A stretch of 64,000 bases of DNA from Alnus glutinosa (Eukaryota; Streptophyta; Magnoliopsida; Fagales; Betulaceae): the NCBI RefSeq assembly GCF_958979055.1, contig NC_084888.1, positions 9,657,501 through 9,721,500 on the forward strand. Direction: 5' to 3'. The notes under the pieces are model-generated. The model searched no databases and had not been told where the DNA came from. It worked only from the letters and a program-made list of their open reading frames with translations. Both the position numbers and the translations under genes were made by a program. Within the stretch, counting starts at the first letter, position 1. Each line of letters opens with the position of its first letter. Below are positions 47,273-60,300 of this stretch, piece by piece.

Positions 47273-47545
47273 CGGCGGTACCGGATGCGAAATCGGCGGA
47301 AGAGAGAGAGAAAGAGAGAGCGGCAGAGAGACGGGGAGAGCGTTGCGATGTCGGCAGTCGGCAGCGAGAGCCGAGCGTAGAGCAGAGACTAGAGAGACTG
47401 AGAGAGAGAGCGTCGACTCGAGCGGGTCCAGGAGTCCAGCGGGACTGCGGGAGGAAGAAGAAGGGGCGGCGGCGCGGAGCTGATTCAGCTGAAGGAAACC
47501 GAAAAAAAGTTGTGTTTTGATTCTTTTGAACTTTTGTGTTTTGTG
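47273..47545 (-). promoter_or_regulatory. Probable TBCA 5' UTR exon and promoter
   Basis: Read on the minus strand, this is a GC-rich, CT-rich leader ending in GTACCGCCG|GTATGTTAATAG, a good donor. The next acceptor on that strand with matching context is TTCTGATAG at 44101, six bases upstream of the TBCA ATG, giving a 3.2-kb leader intron. The composition fits a housekeeping plant 5' UTR. The left and right ends are approximate, and transcription is not proven. Confidence 0.5.
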
Positions 47546-47799
47546 TTTTCGGCTAAAAGCCTAAAATAGAAAATCAGAAATAATCTTATAATCCATTTCC
47601 CTTTTTTTTTTTCTTTTTTTTCTTTAAAAAAAAACAAAAAAAAAAAAAAGAAAAAAAAATAAAGTTAATCCTGTGGGTGACCCGCCATCTGACTGAGTTA
47701 AACAGGTCGACCCATTTATGATTCAAATCTGTTAATTTCGCATCGTGTTCGTGTCAAATTATCGGGTCGTGTCAAAATTGTCGACCCTAATAATAAGGA

Positions 47800-49915
47800 C
47801 AAAATCATTACATCGTCATTGCAAAAACTGACAAATTCTTCTTAAATTTTAGACCTCAATCAACCCACTAGTGGGTACAATTTTTTTTTCCCAATTTATA
47901 CGTAGTGGGTTTTCTTGCATTTCAAAGTAAACGAACCCCAAATGAAGAAAAGGCAATGTGAATATGTAAGTGTTATGTTTTGCTCTAAAGAAAAATTCAA
48001 GCAACCGGTTTGTTTCTTTGCACCAAAAAAAAGAAAGAGGCAAAGCTGCATACATAAATACATTTCATTACCCACTCTTTGGTTGCTGTTGCTGAGAAAA
48101 CGGATGAAAAATCCAGATGATTTTATAGGGGCTAAATCTAATGGAATTTATCTGGAAGCTTTATTTTTATCGTTCTTATATTTGTTTTCGTCCACATTTT
48201 TCACAGTAATCAATCGAAGGTTTAGGTTTATAGAGAGAGAGAGAGCATACCTTGGGAATGCTAACAGAGAGAGAGATGATCAGTGATCTGTGTGCAAATG
48301 ATGCCAAGGAAAAGTTTAGCAACTCGCTCAATTTACTCCCCCATCTTTTTAGTTTGATTGATAACGGGTTCGGGTTGCAAATGCCGCTCCCATTTTTTAT
48401 CATGCAATTACCAAAAATATTCTGACTACACAACGAATTTACAAGCATGCCATTGGCTTTGAACAAGTCGTTCAAGCTCGCACCACATTTGTGCTTAAGA
48501 GTTAAGCCTCACTTGTGACCATCTCTACTAGTCTCTTACTACAATTTTATTTAGGGTAGTTTGGCCCACCTTGTAGTCACCGGGGGTGGTTTGGTCACCC
48601 CATTAGCCATCCATCTACCCATTCTTTCTCTCCTACATGCTTAATGCTTACTTAGGCTGTTCATTTTAAATGAACGATCCATATTAGAGCTATTTTATCT
48701 GGCGTACCCTTTTAAATGATTTGCTTATAATTTTATTTTTTTTTAGACCCAAGTATGATGAACCGTTTCTGACGTTTCTAGTTGAGTTTGAAATTTTCTT
48801 TCTTTCTTTTTTGAAACAACGGGTTTGTTTGTTAAGTTACAAAACATTACAGAATAATGCAAGTCACTATTCATATTTTTTTTTTTTAACATTTTCCAAT
48901 AACAATCAATATCAAAACATTCTCACTTTTTTCACTTTTTATATCACATCAATAATTTTTTATTATTATTCAAATAAAAAATTTCACTACAATACAAAAT
49001 TTTTTCACTTTTTTATACAAATTCTTTTTATTTTATATTACTTCATCACTTTTTACTAATTCCAAAACTAACAACTCACTACTCTGTTATGTTATTTGCC
49101 AAACAAACCCAACATTTACCCCTTCTAATTACCACTCCATTTGCAATGTCTCCCACAAATTGTTATTCGTGTTGCAATATCCTCATTTCACAACTCAAAA
49201 TGACAAAAATACCCACAAACTACCATTTCCTGAATTTTTGCTGCTTTTTTTTTCTTTTTTTTTTTTTTTTCTTTTTTTTTTGGTCATTTTGGGTGCGGAA
49301 GAGTGATATTGCAACTATAGTTGTAGATTGGGGGGAATATTGCAAAAATTAAAATATTAAGGGGGCCCATTGCAAATGGAGATTGGTAGTTAAGAGTGAT
49401 GGTAATAAACAGGGCATGGATGCTAGTAATAGCGTGGTGGTGAGGGACATAGCATTCTGGAATGTGGTTATGGTGGTGGCGGGGAAAATAATGGTTGGGG
49501 TGACAAGAAAATGGTGGTGTGTTGGCTGAGATGGCGTCCCAGACTGAAAAGTGAAGTCATTTCTCCATCTAGGGTAAAAATGGGTAATAATAATGTTAAC
49601 ATTCTGTATCACTAATAAAATATTTTCCTTTTTGTATGAAATATAAAGATTTAACAATATTACAATATTGTATCCAAATCATTTAACCCCTGGTAGATGC
49701 TGCAACAAAGTCACAAGAGACCTAAACAAATACTTATGGGTGCTACACCAATACACTGCCTAGCGTCCTGAAGAGAGCCCCATGTAAGATGGCCTTTCGA
49801 AATCCTTTCCCTATGCAGATCACTGCCTCCAAGTCACATTGCAAACGGTACACGTATGAACACATATTTATACCAAGTTATCCTAAAGCTTTCACCTCCT
49901 TATCCAAGCCATGAC
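47800..49915. other. Intergenic region between TBCA 5' side and coiled-coil gene 3' end
   Basis: Apart from a MITE, this region shows poly(T) and poly(A) tracts (for example 49244-49281) and no recognisable gene. The last few hundred bases are the probable 3' UTR of the coiled-coil gene. Confidence 0.45.
48821..49110. mobile_element. MITE, second copy of the TTGTTTGGCAAA family
   Basis: It starts GGGTTTGTTTG and ends TTTGCCAAACAAACCC, with AAC on both sides. Its interior shares long stretches with the copy at 27444-27685, including AACAATCAA.ATCAAAACATT and CACTACAATACAA. Confidence 0.82.
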
Positions 49916-51350
49916 TTATGAGTGTTTTCTTTCCCACTTTCCTTCGCGTCTACCATCCCGTTCTCTCCGCTCGACTCCCTGCCTAGACTTGCTCCCTCTG
50001 GATCCGTGCCTTTGAGCAGAACCAAATCCACCAGACTGTCCGTCGAATGCTGACACCGAGTCTGGATCCCCTATGCTACCTGTGTCGCCCGAGTCCTTGC
50101 TTCCATCTGGATTTTCTTCATAACTGCTAGCACACTCATCTGGACGATCACGCGACTGTAAAATAGTAGGCAGCTGGCCTGAAAATTGCCGCGAACCAGA
50201 CAGAACAACGGTTGGAATGGCTCCCATGGATGTACTAGTGGTAGACGCTTCAGGCTGTAGGCTTCCACTATTTGCTCTTGTGCTCCCTTCATTACCTGAT
50301 CTTCCATTTTCCCTTTCACGAAACCGTTCCCGAGGTCGACTGCAAACAAAGTGTGGCAGCAAGAAATTTATGCACAAACCGTAAATTATTTAAAAGAGCA
50401 AAGAACAAGGGATTGTTCAGAGATAAACATGTTCCATCCGACAAACAGCTGCAGTCCTAATACTGAATTGACAGGAAACAGAAGAATAATCAAGTTCATA
50501 TGTCCTAGTTGGCATGGTAGTAGGCCGTGATAGAAACAAGAAGAAATTTGATGTAGAATGCACATCAAACATGGTTCTAACTAGTTCTAGCTAGAAATCC
50601 TAATAAGATACCAAAGCAGATCTAATGCGGTTAGTTTTGTAAGAAACTCATTTATTGATAAAATCTATTGCATCCACATGCATAAAATGCTTCATAACAA
50701 CTCTTTAATACTTAATTCCACTAAGTTGCAAGGCCTTAAAATCCTCAAACGACTAAAAAAAAAGGAAAAAAAATCAATTCATCTGGTTTTTTGTATTTAT
50801 ACAGGTTCAACTGCTGAATAGGATTCTGAAATAGTGAAGCAATTTTGACTAATGACATAAATAAATCACCTGCTATGACTGGAGGAAGAAAAATCTCGCC
50901 GAGATGTTCGTAGTCCTGATTCGGCCAGCTCCAGTTCACGCTGAAGTTCTCGCTACATACAAATGTACACTTTCAGATTTAGTCATTCCAAAAGACCAGA
51001 GACCAACAAGACAGAAACTTCAGCTAAAGACACCGAAGACTTGCAAACTTTTATTTTTCATGTAAAAGATACTAGAAGGGTAGAATCACATTTTGCCACC
51101 CGTCTATCCAACAACCATCAACATCTCTTCCAACTTAGGGCAGGTGGAGGATATTTTTCCTGATAGCCTATTTAGGGCAGGTGGCAATCACACGAGATAT
51201 GTTTACTTTTCTTTATCACGTGACTTTCAATGTTTTATGTGTCTCCATTCTCCATACTAATTTTTGGATGTAATGACCTATAGAATATAGCCTGCTTTAT
51301 TTGTATACACTATTAATAATATTGCAAAAAAAACAACAACAAAAAATTAA

Positions 51351-51394
<44 letters not shown>

Positions 51395-54300
51395 GCAAAA
51401 AGGAACATGCAAAAGGAAATTATGGGTACCAGTCCTTGGGAAAGTCTAATCCAACCCCAATAGATATCAATGGATATTAGAAAATATATCTATACCTACA
51501 ATACTAAAAGTAAGGACTTAACAATATAGTCAGAAAAAGAATTGATCACAATTAAAAAGATGAGAGAAAACACGAAATATATTAACTCCAGTAAATTCAC
51601 TGAATTTCTTGCTGTCATTATTGTTAGGGACTAGAAAGGTATGCCTCACCCCACCCAAAAGTGGAAAAGGAAAAGGAGATATGTATTACCCATATATAAT
51701 ATAAGAAACCATCTCAAGAGCATAGTTAGGACCAAAGTTCCGTTAGGCCAAGGACCTCGGTGCCTACCAGTCATATTATGGCAGGAGACAGACAACTCAC
51801 GAAAAAGCACAACAAAGTTAATGGAAATCAATATATTCAGATTGAGTGGGGAAGGGTTCTTACCTGTGTTTGTCTCTCCTTCTCCATATCAAGATTGTGG
51901 CGCAGCTCCTTGGTTTTAGCACGCTCAAGTTCCATCAATCGCTGTCTTTCAATCTCCTTTTCCACTTCAGCTGCCCTCTCCCTGATATGTAGTTGCAAAC
52001 CCCTCAACTTGGTATCCATCACAAAACTATTGCAATTAAGAACATGAGATGAGCCACTGATAAGAGTTAAACCTATCAAGTTCTTGCAGAAGTTCTGCTT
52101 CACGTAAAGCTGCCTCTTCTAAATATTTCTGACGCTCACGTCTCAAAATAAGTTTCTTTTGTCTGCGGGCTGCTATGTCCTCTCGCAGTTTAGTTTTCTC
52201 TCTGACAAAGCAATACTGATTGAAATTAAATCTATAATCTAAACAATGCCTACAATAGTAAACAGGATTAATACTTGGATTTCACATTCCTAAGATCAAT
52301 TCTCGTACTTAATGAATTATTTTTTTTTTCAAGAAATAAATGAGTAAAAGATGGGCTCCACCAGCACTACTAGTGATGTAGGACAAACAAGCAATTGAGA
52401 TGAAAGTTTGAAGAGAGAAGAAGATAAGAAGAAGCTGAGAAGAGAAGAGAAAAGAATCGAGATAAAAGAAGAAGAAGCTCGAGAAACAGAAAGTGGGGAG
52501 AAAGAAGGAAAGAGGGAGTCGACAAACAGTCATTCAATTTTCTTAATTCATCATAAGCTACTGAATACAATAGAAGATTAGGTTTAAATAGACTAGAAAT
52601 TGAACCCTAACCTCAATCCTAACCGTACTTGGGCTAATGGCCCGCTAAAATTACATAAAGCCCAAAATAAAATAATAAACCCAGTCTGAAAAATAAACAA
52701 TAAAACAAAAATGCAAACTAATAAAAGCCCAACAATGATCCAGCTCTCAATCACTCAATCACAAGGTGATGGGCTAGGCATCCTCTGATGTTGATGTATA
52801 CGCACGTGATCTGTGGCTCGGGTTTGGTGTACTGCATCGACTAGTTTGTTAAAACTTGACATGGTGTCCCATTTATTTGTATGAACAAGCAAAAATATTA
52901 ATAAAAGAACTCTATGTTTAATTTGGCCTCATGTGAAATGTTACGAGATTAGAATATTTGACATTATTAATCATAGTTACTATTTGACAGTAACTATCGA
53001 ACAGCTACTTTTCTTATAAGTGTTTAGCAATTAGGCCTAGAGGCTGAAGATTTAAAAAGGAGGTGAAGACGCTACTAGAAATAATGCTTTTCGCCCCAGT
53101 CCAGGGTATGTAAATCAAAGATGAGCAAGTTGCCATGGCTTCCATACAAGCACAACCATTAGAAAAGGAAAATGAATCAAGTGGTGAGAAAAACAGACTA
53201 TTGCCCATCTCTTGTATAATTACTGTGTGTTAGGGCTCTGCTCTTTTTTGTTCTTGAAAGAATTTTATTACTTACAAAAGAAGTTACTATTAATGGGCTT
53301 TCGTATTTTCTTCTATCAATTTACTATGAATTTCATGTGTTGCAAAGTGCAGCAGAAAGTGAAATTAATACATACAGGGAACGAATGCAATCCTTGATTT
53401 GACGAAGGCGCGTATCATCTTTCATAGGAGCTGGAAAATAAAAAAGTTGCACAGTAGATAAAAGCAGGAAAAATATTAATTAGCATAACAAGAACAAATT
53501 TTTTAAGCAGTCAATTACATGTAAATGACAATGCAATAGTCAGAAATGGTTACATGCTAGACAAGGAATCTGATGCCAATCTTTGGAATCTTCTTGTAGT
53601 GAATGTTCTTTTTGAAGGACGTCCAATTCTATTTCAGCCTCCTCTAGTTCCTACGACATATTTAAATTATAAACTGACCACACAGAAGCTTGGAAGTAAC
53701 AAACAGAACCGGCAGTCACCCAGGCTTACCATAACCTCTTGGTCAATTTTTTTGGAAAATATATCGAAGTACGACTGAACAGAAGTTAGATTTGCAAAAA
53801 CCTGTTACATATCCATTGATCATAAAATCAGCAACAACATGAAAAGGATAAGCAACAACTCCTTATAGCAGCAAGACAGTACGAAATAAGCCTATGGAAA
53901 ATGGAAAGAAACAAAATATTCTTTTGATAAGTAAAAATATTATTGAAAAAAAGCGTAAAGCGCCCCTAAGTACACAAGAAGTATACAAAGAAGAAACCAA
54001 AGCTAACCCGAGGAAACGCAATAAAAACCACAAAAAACCCTAGAACCCGAAAAGACACCCTAAAACAACCCACAAAAGCACCCGCCAAAGAACCCAAACA
54101 AGAACAAAAGGAAAAACGCCCAAGGACCCGAGAAACAACCCACAAAAACCACCAAGGCAAACAACCCTATAACAATTGGGCCTTGCCTTTCCTACACCTG
54201 GAAGGAGCATTAAAGTCGCCATAATTGACGGAGCTTTGCAGATTCAGAAGCTCTCTCTTGCCTTTTGACTTATGGCGCTTAATCATCTCGTCCACGATAG

Positions 54301-57300
54301 CCATGAGCTCCTTAAACAACCTCTCTCAAAACACAGCAACCTTCTCCCGAGCATCTAACTCCCTATTGTGATCAACAACGATAGGCGAATCCTGGGTTTA
54401 GGAGAAGCCATTTCTGATCTTCCCGAGACGAAGCACTCTAGCGAGGGTTAAGAAACCCCTTCCTAAAAAGGCCCTTCTTCACTTGAGGCTCTGCAACTTT
54501 CATCAAAGGAAGCTCTGCAACCGTAGTCTTAATAACAAAGCTGGAAACCGTCTTCAAGGCTTCCAGAGAATCTGAGAGTAACCCATCATTCCACTTCACA
54601 GAATGACCTTTCCCTAAGCTCCCTTGCCCTCCAGTAATATTGCTGAAAAGGATTGGAATTATGCATCAAGGGGAGGGAAGAACAGGTCCTCTCACCCAAC
54701 TTGGCCGCCCCTGAGAGAGTAGAAGGGGCAGACCCAAAGCCGCTAGGCAAGGGGGCAGCATCAAACCCATGACCACCGGGGGATGAGGACTCGCCGGAGC
54801 CAAAGGGGCAACCAGCGACGCCGAAGACAGCATCTCCAAAACCGGCAAGGGGGGTAAAGAGAACGGCTTGACAGGGGCCGCCTGAGCAGCTAAAACAGTA
54901 GCACCAGAGCTAATAGGCAGGGGGGCCGGCACCGGAGAATCAGCCAGAACCACCGGAGGCAACATCTCCGGTTCCGCGATGGTGGAAAGGCTAGAAATAT
55001 GTTGTTTAATCCACCCCCGAAAACAGACAACCCTTGAACCGATCCACCCTAGAAATTGCCGGCGACGTGAGCTTCTGCCAACGACACCCTAAAACGGTCG
55101 TTGGCGCCGGGCCTGCATCCCTGCTTAACCCACCCTCGGAACCACCCCAGAAACAGCCGGCGATGTGAGCTCTAGTCGAGAAGAACACCCAAGAACGGTC
55201 GTCGACGCCGGACCCGCACCCTCGGAGACAACCAACTGGAGAGAAACTTTGGGTTTGGGTTTCGGCAAGAACCGACCCAAAAGGACTCCCCTGCGCTTGG
55301 GGCCCAAACTGAACCCAGCAGAACAGCCCAACAGCATTCCAATCACCCGGCCCAAAGTCAAGTTGAAGTCAACAAGCAACCGGATCCACGCACGCAAATT
55401 CGAATTCAAACGAGGAGAAGACGCGCCTCGTGCAGAGTGAATGGCGTGATTCTTCTTCTTACCCAGCAGACAAAGACTCAATCCCTTAACCAGCGGATCA
55501 AACTGCGAGCCTCGAGAAATGGACCTCTCCGTCGACCCGTGTGGTTGTTCCTTCACCGCCTAACTATTGTTGTCGAGGCCATCAACCGACCATTGCTTCC
55601 CAATATGCATGGCGTGGGAGGCATCTAACCCCCGAACCACAGCCACGTAGGAAGGAGCCGTGGAAGACACATCTAGCCGATTCGAAAAAAAAACATCTCA
55701 GAACCCATCATCCGCTCCTTAGAGCCTAGGAAAAAGGTCATCTTTTGTAGCTCACCCGCAAACCGAGCCCAACCCCCACCCTTACAGCCTTCAAAAAGCC
55801 AAATAGCTCCTTTCCGACCACCCTCAGCGAAGACAACCGCCTCTAGGTCGCAGCCAGACTTGTTCACACCCCTTCGAACCATCAGAACTTTAATGTCCAC
55901 CCAGAAATACTTTACGAAGTCCGTCGCCGAGACCTTCAACGCCTCTTCAACGGTAGACAACAGCCAAATAGAAGCTTGAGGACCCAAAAAAAAATGAACC
56001 CACAGAACCCTATTCTCCCCTCCTCCAAGCGTAAGTTCGACACTTACGACTTTGCTGAAAAGGAAAAACGTTTGCCTTCCAAAAAGAAGCACAGGTCCAT
56101 CCTCTTTAAACCTAAGAAACTAGGAGAGGAGAAATTCTGGAACCATACCCAAACCAAACGAACTCAGAAAAATGTCACTCAGAGAGAGAACCCGACTGAC
56201 AACCCAGCAGAAATGAACTTCAACTTGTGGCTCCTCTCTAAAGGATAGAAAGAAACAAAAATTCCAGGTGTTTAACCACAAAAGGAAGAAAGAGTCATAA
56301 GACAAAGGATAAGATCAGCTCATTCTAATACCTCTTACATTTGTTGCAATAACTTGCAAAAGCTTTACTACTAGGAAACAGAAACATAGTTCCCTTTCTT
56401 CCTTTTTAGAAATATTTAAAATTGAGTTTATATAGGAGCTTAAAAGGGAAATGTAGCCTTCATTAGAATCTAAGTTCCTAATTCCGAGTCGTTTGCAATA
56501 AAGCAAGAGACAAACGTGCTCTAGCAATGCCTCAACATCAGATAGTTTTTTCGCTAAAGCCTTTGGGGATTCATGGAGAGATCTACAAAGCATGCATACA
56601 GATACGGGATATGAGAAAGAACTGGATGTGTATTAGAGACTATTTGTTAGAGAAGTATTGGTTTGAGTGTATCTCAGGCCCTCACAATCCATTGATATAA
56701 AAAGAAAATATGACATTCTAGAATATGGACACCTCATAGGGACACCAGATAGGGACACCTCATAGGCTTCTAGAGACTAGAATATAGACATTTCATTGGG
56801 ACACCTCATAGTGACACCTTGTAGGAACTTATGGAAACACCTATAGGGACACCTGGTCCTTCCCCTTTCTATTACAATATTACCTTCATTCTCTAACACT
56901 CTCCCTCAAACTGGAGTATATATATTATATAATTCCAGCTTAGAAGAAATGAACTGTAATGAAATACAACAGACTTTTTAAACACATCAGCAAGTAAGTC
57001 TTTAGACCCCAAAAACATCGAACTGGCCAAAAAATGAACAGAATTGACTGAAATACCATAAAACCGGCTGAAAAACGAATTGACCCGGATGACAAACCCC
57101 TGAACCAATCGAAAACCATTGAACTAGCCTAAAACAAACTGAGCCGGCTGAAAACCACCAAACTGGCTGAAAAACAATACAACCGCAAAAAAAAACAAAA
57201 TGAACACGCTGAAAAACCGTCAAAACTGACCACAACAACATTGAACCGGCCGAAACACAACAAAACTGGCCGAAACTGAACCTTGCCAGCCAAAAACCAG

Positions 57301-60300
57301 TCTGAACCGGCTGAAACAAGAACAAAACCAGTAGAAACCGGACAAAACCCACCAGTAAACATTGAAACCGTCCAGAAGCTCACCGGAAAACTACAAAACA
57401 GGCCAGAATCTTGCAGGAAACACCAACATTGACAGACAGTTGCCTGGATTTCGCAGGATAACACAAACTCGCTGGACAACACCGAATCCAGCTGAAACAC
57501 ACTGGAAAACTCCATTAGCAACTGAAATTTGCTGACAATCTCCAACACAGGAAAACAGAAAACCAGCTGAGGGTCATTATAAACAAAGATACTGGCCAGG
57601 TCAATTCAGATCCGAATCGATCCAGTTTGGATATGGGCCAGGGATTTTTTATTTTTTATTAAAAATAAAAAAAATAAAAAAAAAACTTTGCTCATTGGGC
57701 ATGGGCTTGACCCGAGTGAAGGTTTGGACTAGACTAGTTCCAGATTAGCTTGGACTCAGCCGAAGAATAAAAGTGAAATAAGGTTCTTCCGAAATAAGGG
57801 ATTAAACTAAACTGAGGTTATCCTTATCCGGATAGGGACAACATACACCCAACTAAACACCAGTTTTCTTCTTCAAAACATGCTGGAGATTCACTGCCGT
57901 CAACCGGACAACATCAGCAACCACCATAAAAACAATAACAAACACCATCAAGGACTACAATAAACCACAACTACCAAAATCTCAAACAAACACAATCAAT
58001 GACAACCACCAACCACCAAAGACTACAACCACTAGAGAAACAATCGGCCACCTCTACAGCGTGGACAAAAACCACTATAAATGACCAATCAGAAACAGCC
58101 GAAGACCATTGCAGCAGGACATATTTTTCAGACCACCACACAGCCACTGACTACCTTGATGACTGACGATGACCTGATGAGGTTGATGGTGACGGCATCT
58201 CAACTATTAGACTGATGAAGCTGCCATCGACCTCGACATCATGCAGATGGGGAGAAATGAAACGAAGAAGAAAAAGGCAAAGCATGGGGACTAGAATTTT
58301 TTTTCCCATTCATATACTTCAATACCATGTCAAGAATAGGATTCACAAAAGAAAGGCACAGTATATCTCTAGGCCTCACAATCCATCAATATATAGGAAC
58401 AAATACAATATTCTAGAATGTGGACACCTCACCACGTAGTGATATATAACTCATATGGACACTTCATAGGGGCAACTCATAGAGCCACCTTGTCTTTTAC
58501 CTTTTTGTTATAATTTTCTTTTCTTTTTTATAAGTAAAGCAATCTCATTAAAAAACGCAGAGGGGCACAATCCGTGTATACAGGGAGCATACATGATAGA
58601 TGCCCTACAATGGAGAAAAAGGATTCTTCCTAGTTGCTTTTCTTGTATACTTCCTGTGTACTTGATTGCGCTTTGCGCTTTTTAATGATATCTCTCTTAC
58701 TCATCAAAAAAAATGGAGAAAAAGGAGTCCGTGAAACTAAAAAAATGAGGACTACCATACACTGCCATCCACGCATTACGGGAATTGAACATATCAAATT
58801 AAGTTGTTCCACCGATCTCTTGTAATCTTCAAAGCTCCTTGTGATCCGCTCTCTCCAAATATTAAGCACAAATCACCTTTTTAGGCATAATCCACTCTAC
58901 CCCAAAAAGACAGAAAAGCGCAACTCATAACTCCCTTGCCACCTCACAGTGAAGAAGATGATCTATTTGACTGCACACTCCTCTTACACACAAGAATAGT
59001 TTACCACTACGACTCTCATCTTCCTCAAGTTATCCAAAGCTAAGATCCTCCCTAGAGCCACCGTCCACACAAAAAATGCCACTCTTGAAGGAGCCTTACC
59101 TCTCAAAATACTCTTCCAAGGAAATGAGAAGCCTATAGGAATGGACAACACATGATAAAAGGATTTTACATCAAACTTTTCCTCTTGGAAGGAATCCAAC
59201 ATATTTTATCCTCTCCTCCTTGTCTCAACCTAATAGAGTACAAAAGATGTTACCAAATCCACCTCCCAACCCTGCACTAGTTTGGTAAATGATATATTCC
59301 ACTGAATATTTCCATTAGAGAAGCACATGATCTGCCACCCACGCCTCCAAACATCGCAAAATACTAAACAATTCCATAAAAGTAACCTTCAAGGGCTGTT
59401 CCCCACACCACAAATCATGGCAAAACATGATTTTTGATCTATTGCCCACCTAATATCTAACAAATCTAGAAAAAACTCCCCACTCCCACTCCAAAGGGCC
59501 CACTACCTCCTTAGAGCACCAACTTCCCATCATGCTATCATATCTAGTTTCCACCACTGTGGTAAAAAATGAAATCAGAAAATTCCACCGTAGATGTTGA
59601 CTATCAAATGTCGCTATATCTCTCACACGGATATCGGATAGCATTAAAATCACCCCTAATACACCATGGCATCTCCCACCAGCTAATACGCCCAGCCAAT
59701 TCATCCCATAGCCTTTTTCTTTCGTGATGATCATTCGGACCATAAACACCCGCAAAAGCCCATTCAAAATTATCACCAACACTTCTAAAAGAGCACGCAA
59801 CTGTGTATCTCCCCAAACAATCCTCAATCTTTTCTACCACCCTCTTATCCCACATTAACAAAATCCCTTTAGAAGCCCCTCTTGACCCTAAGTAACACCA
59901 CTCCAAATAATGACATCCCCATAAACTTCACACCACAGCCCTAGAAATAATCTCCAACTTCGTTTCTTGCAAACAAACAATATCCACTTTCCACTCTCTA
60001 AGTAGACCTCTAATCCTCAACCTTTTATACATTCCAGGATATAATCTTAGGCTTCATAAAACACCAATATTACCACTCCCCTTACCTTTGCCTCTACTAG
60101 AGTTACCTCCCTTCATGTCATAGCTAATGGAACAGGCCAATCTCTTTAATTCACAATTTCCTCTATTAACTGACTTAGAAAATAAGCTTGAAGAACTAGC
60201 TGAACCATTCTGTTTTCGACTAGCTTCAATGGCAGTAAAAAGGTTCAGCATTTAGCCTCGAATTCCTCAAATGACAGCCCTACAACTCAACAGACTTTTA

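Larger units (their letters stand above)
46358..47789. mobile_element. hAT-like inverted arms enclosing GC-rich sequence
   Basis: The left end TAGGGCTGGCAAAACAGG and the right end TTGTCGACCCTA mirror each other, with repeated ACACGACCC and GGGTCGTGTC motifs over about 120 bp of each arm. Flanking 8-mers ATTTTAAG (46350-46357) and ATAATAAG (47790-47797) match at six of eight positions, as for an old hAT duplication. No transposase is present. The interior includes a probable host 5' UTR exon, so this may be two elements rather than one. Confidence 0.5.

Noticed and set aside
57002..57548. Minus-strand frames of 116 and 139 residues rich in Phe, Val and Ser
   Set aside because: They arise from the CCGGCTGAAA minisatellite in the LTR element.
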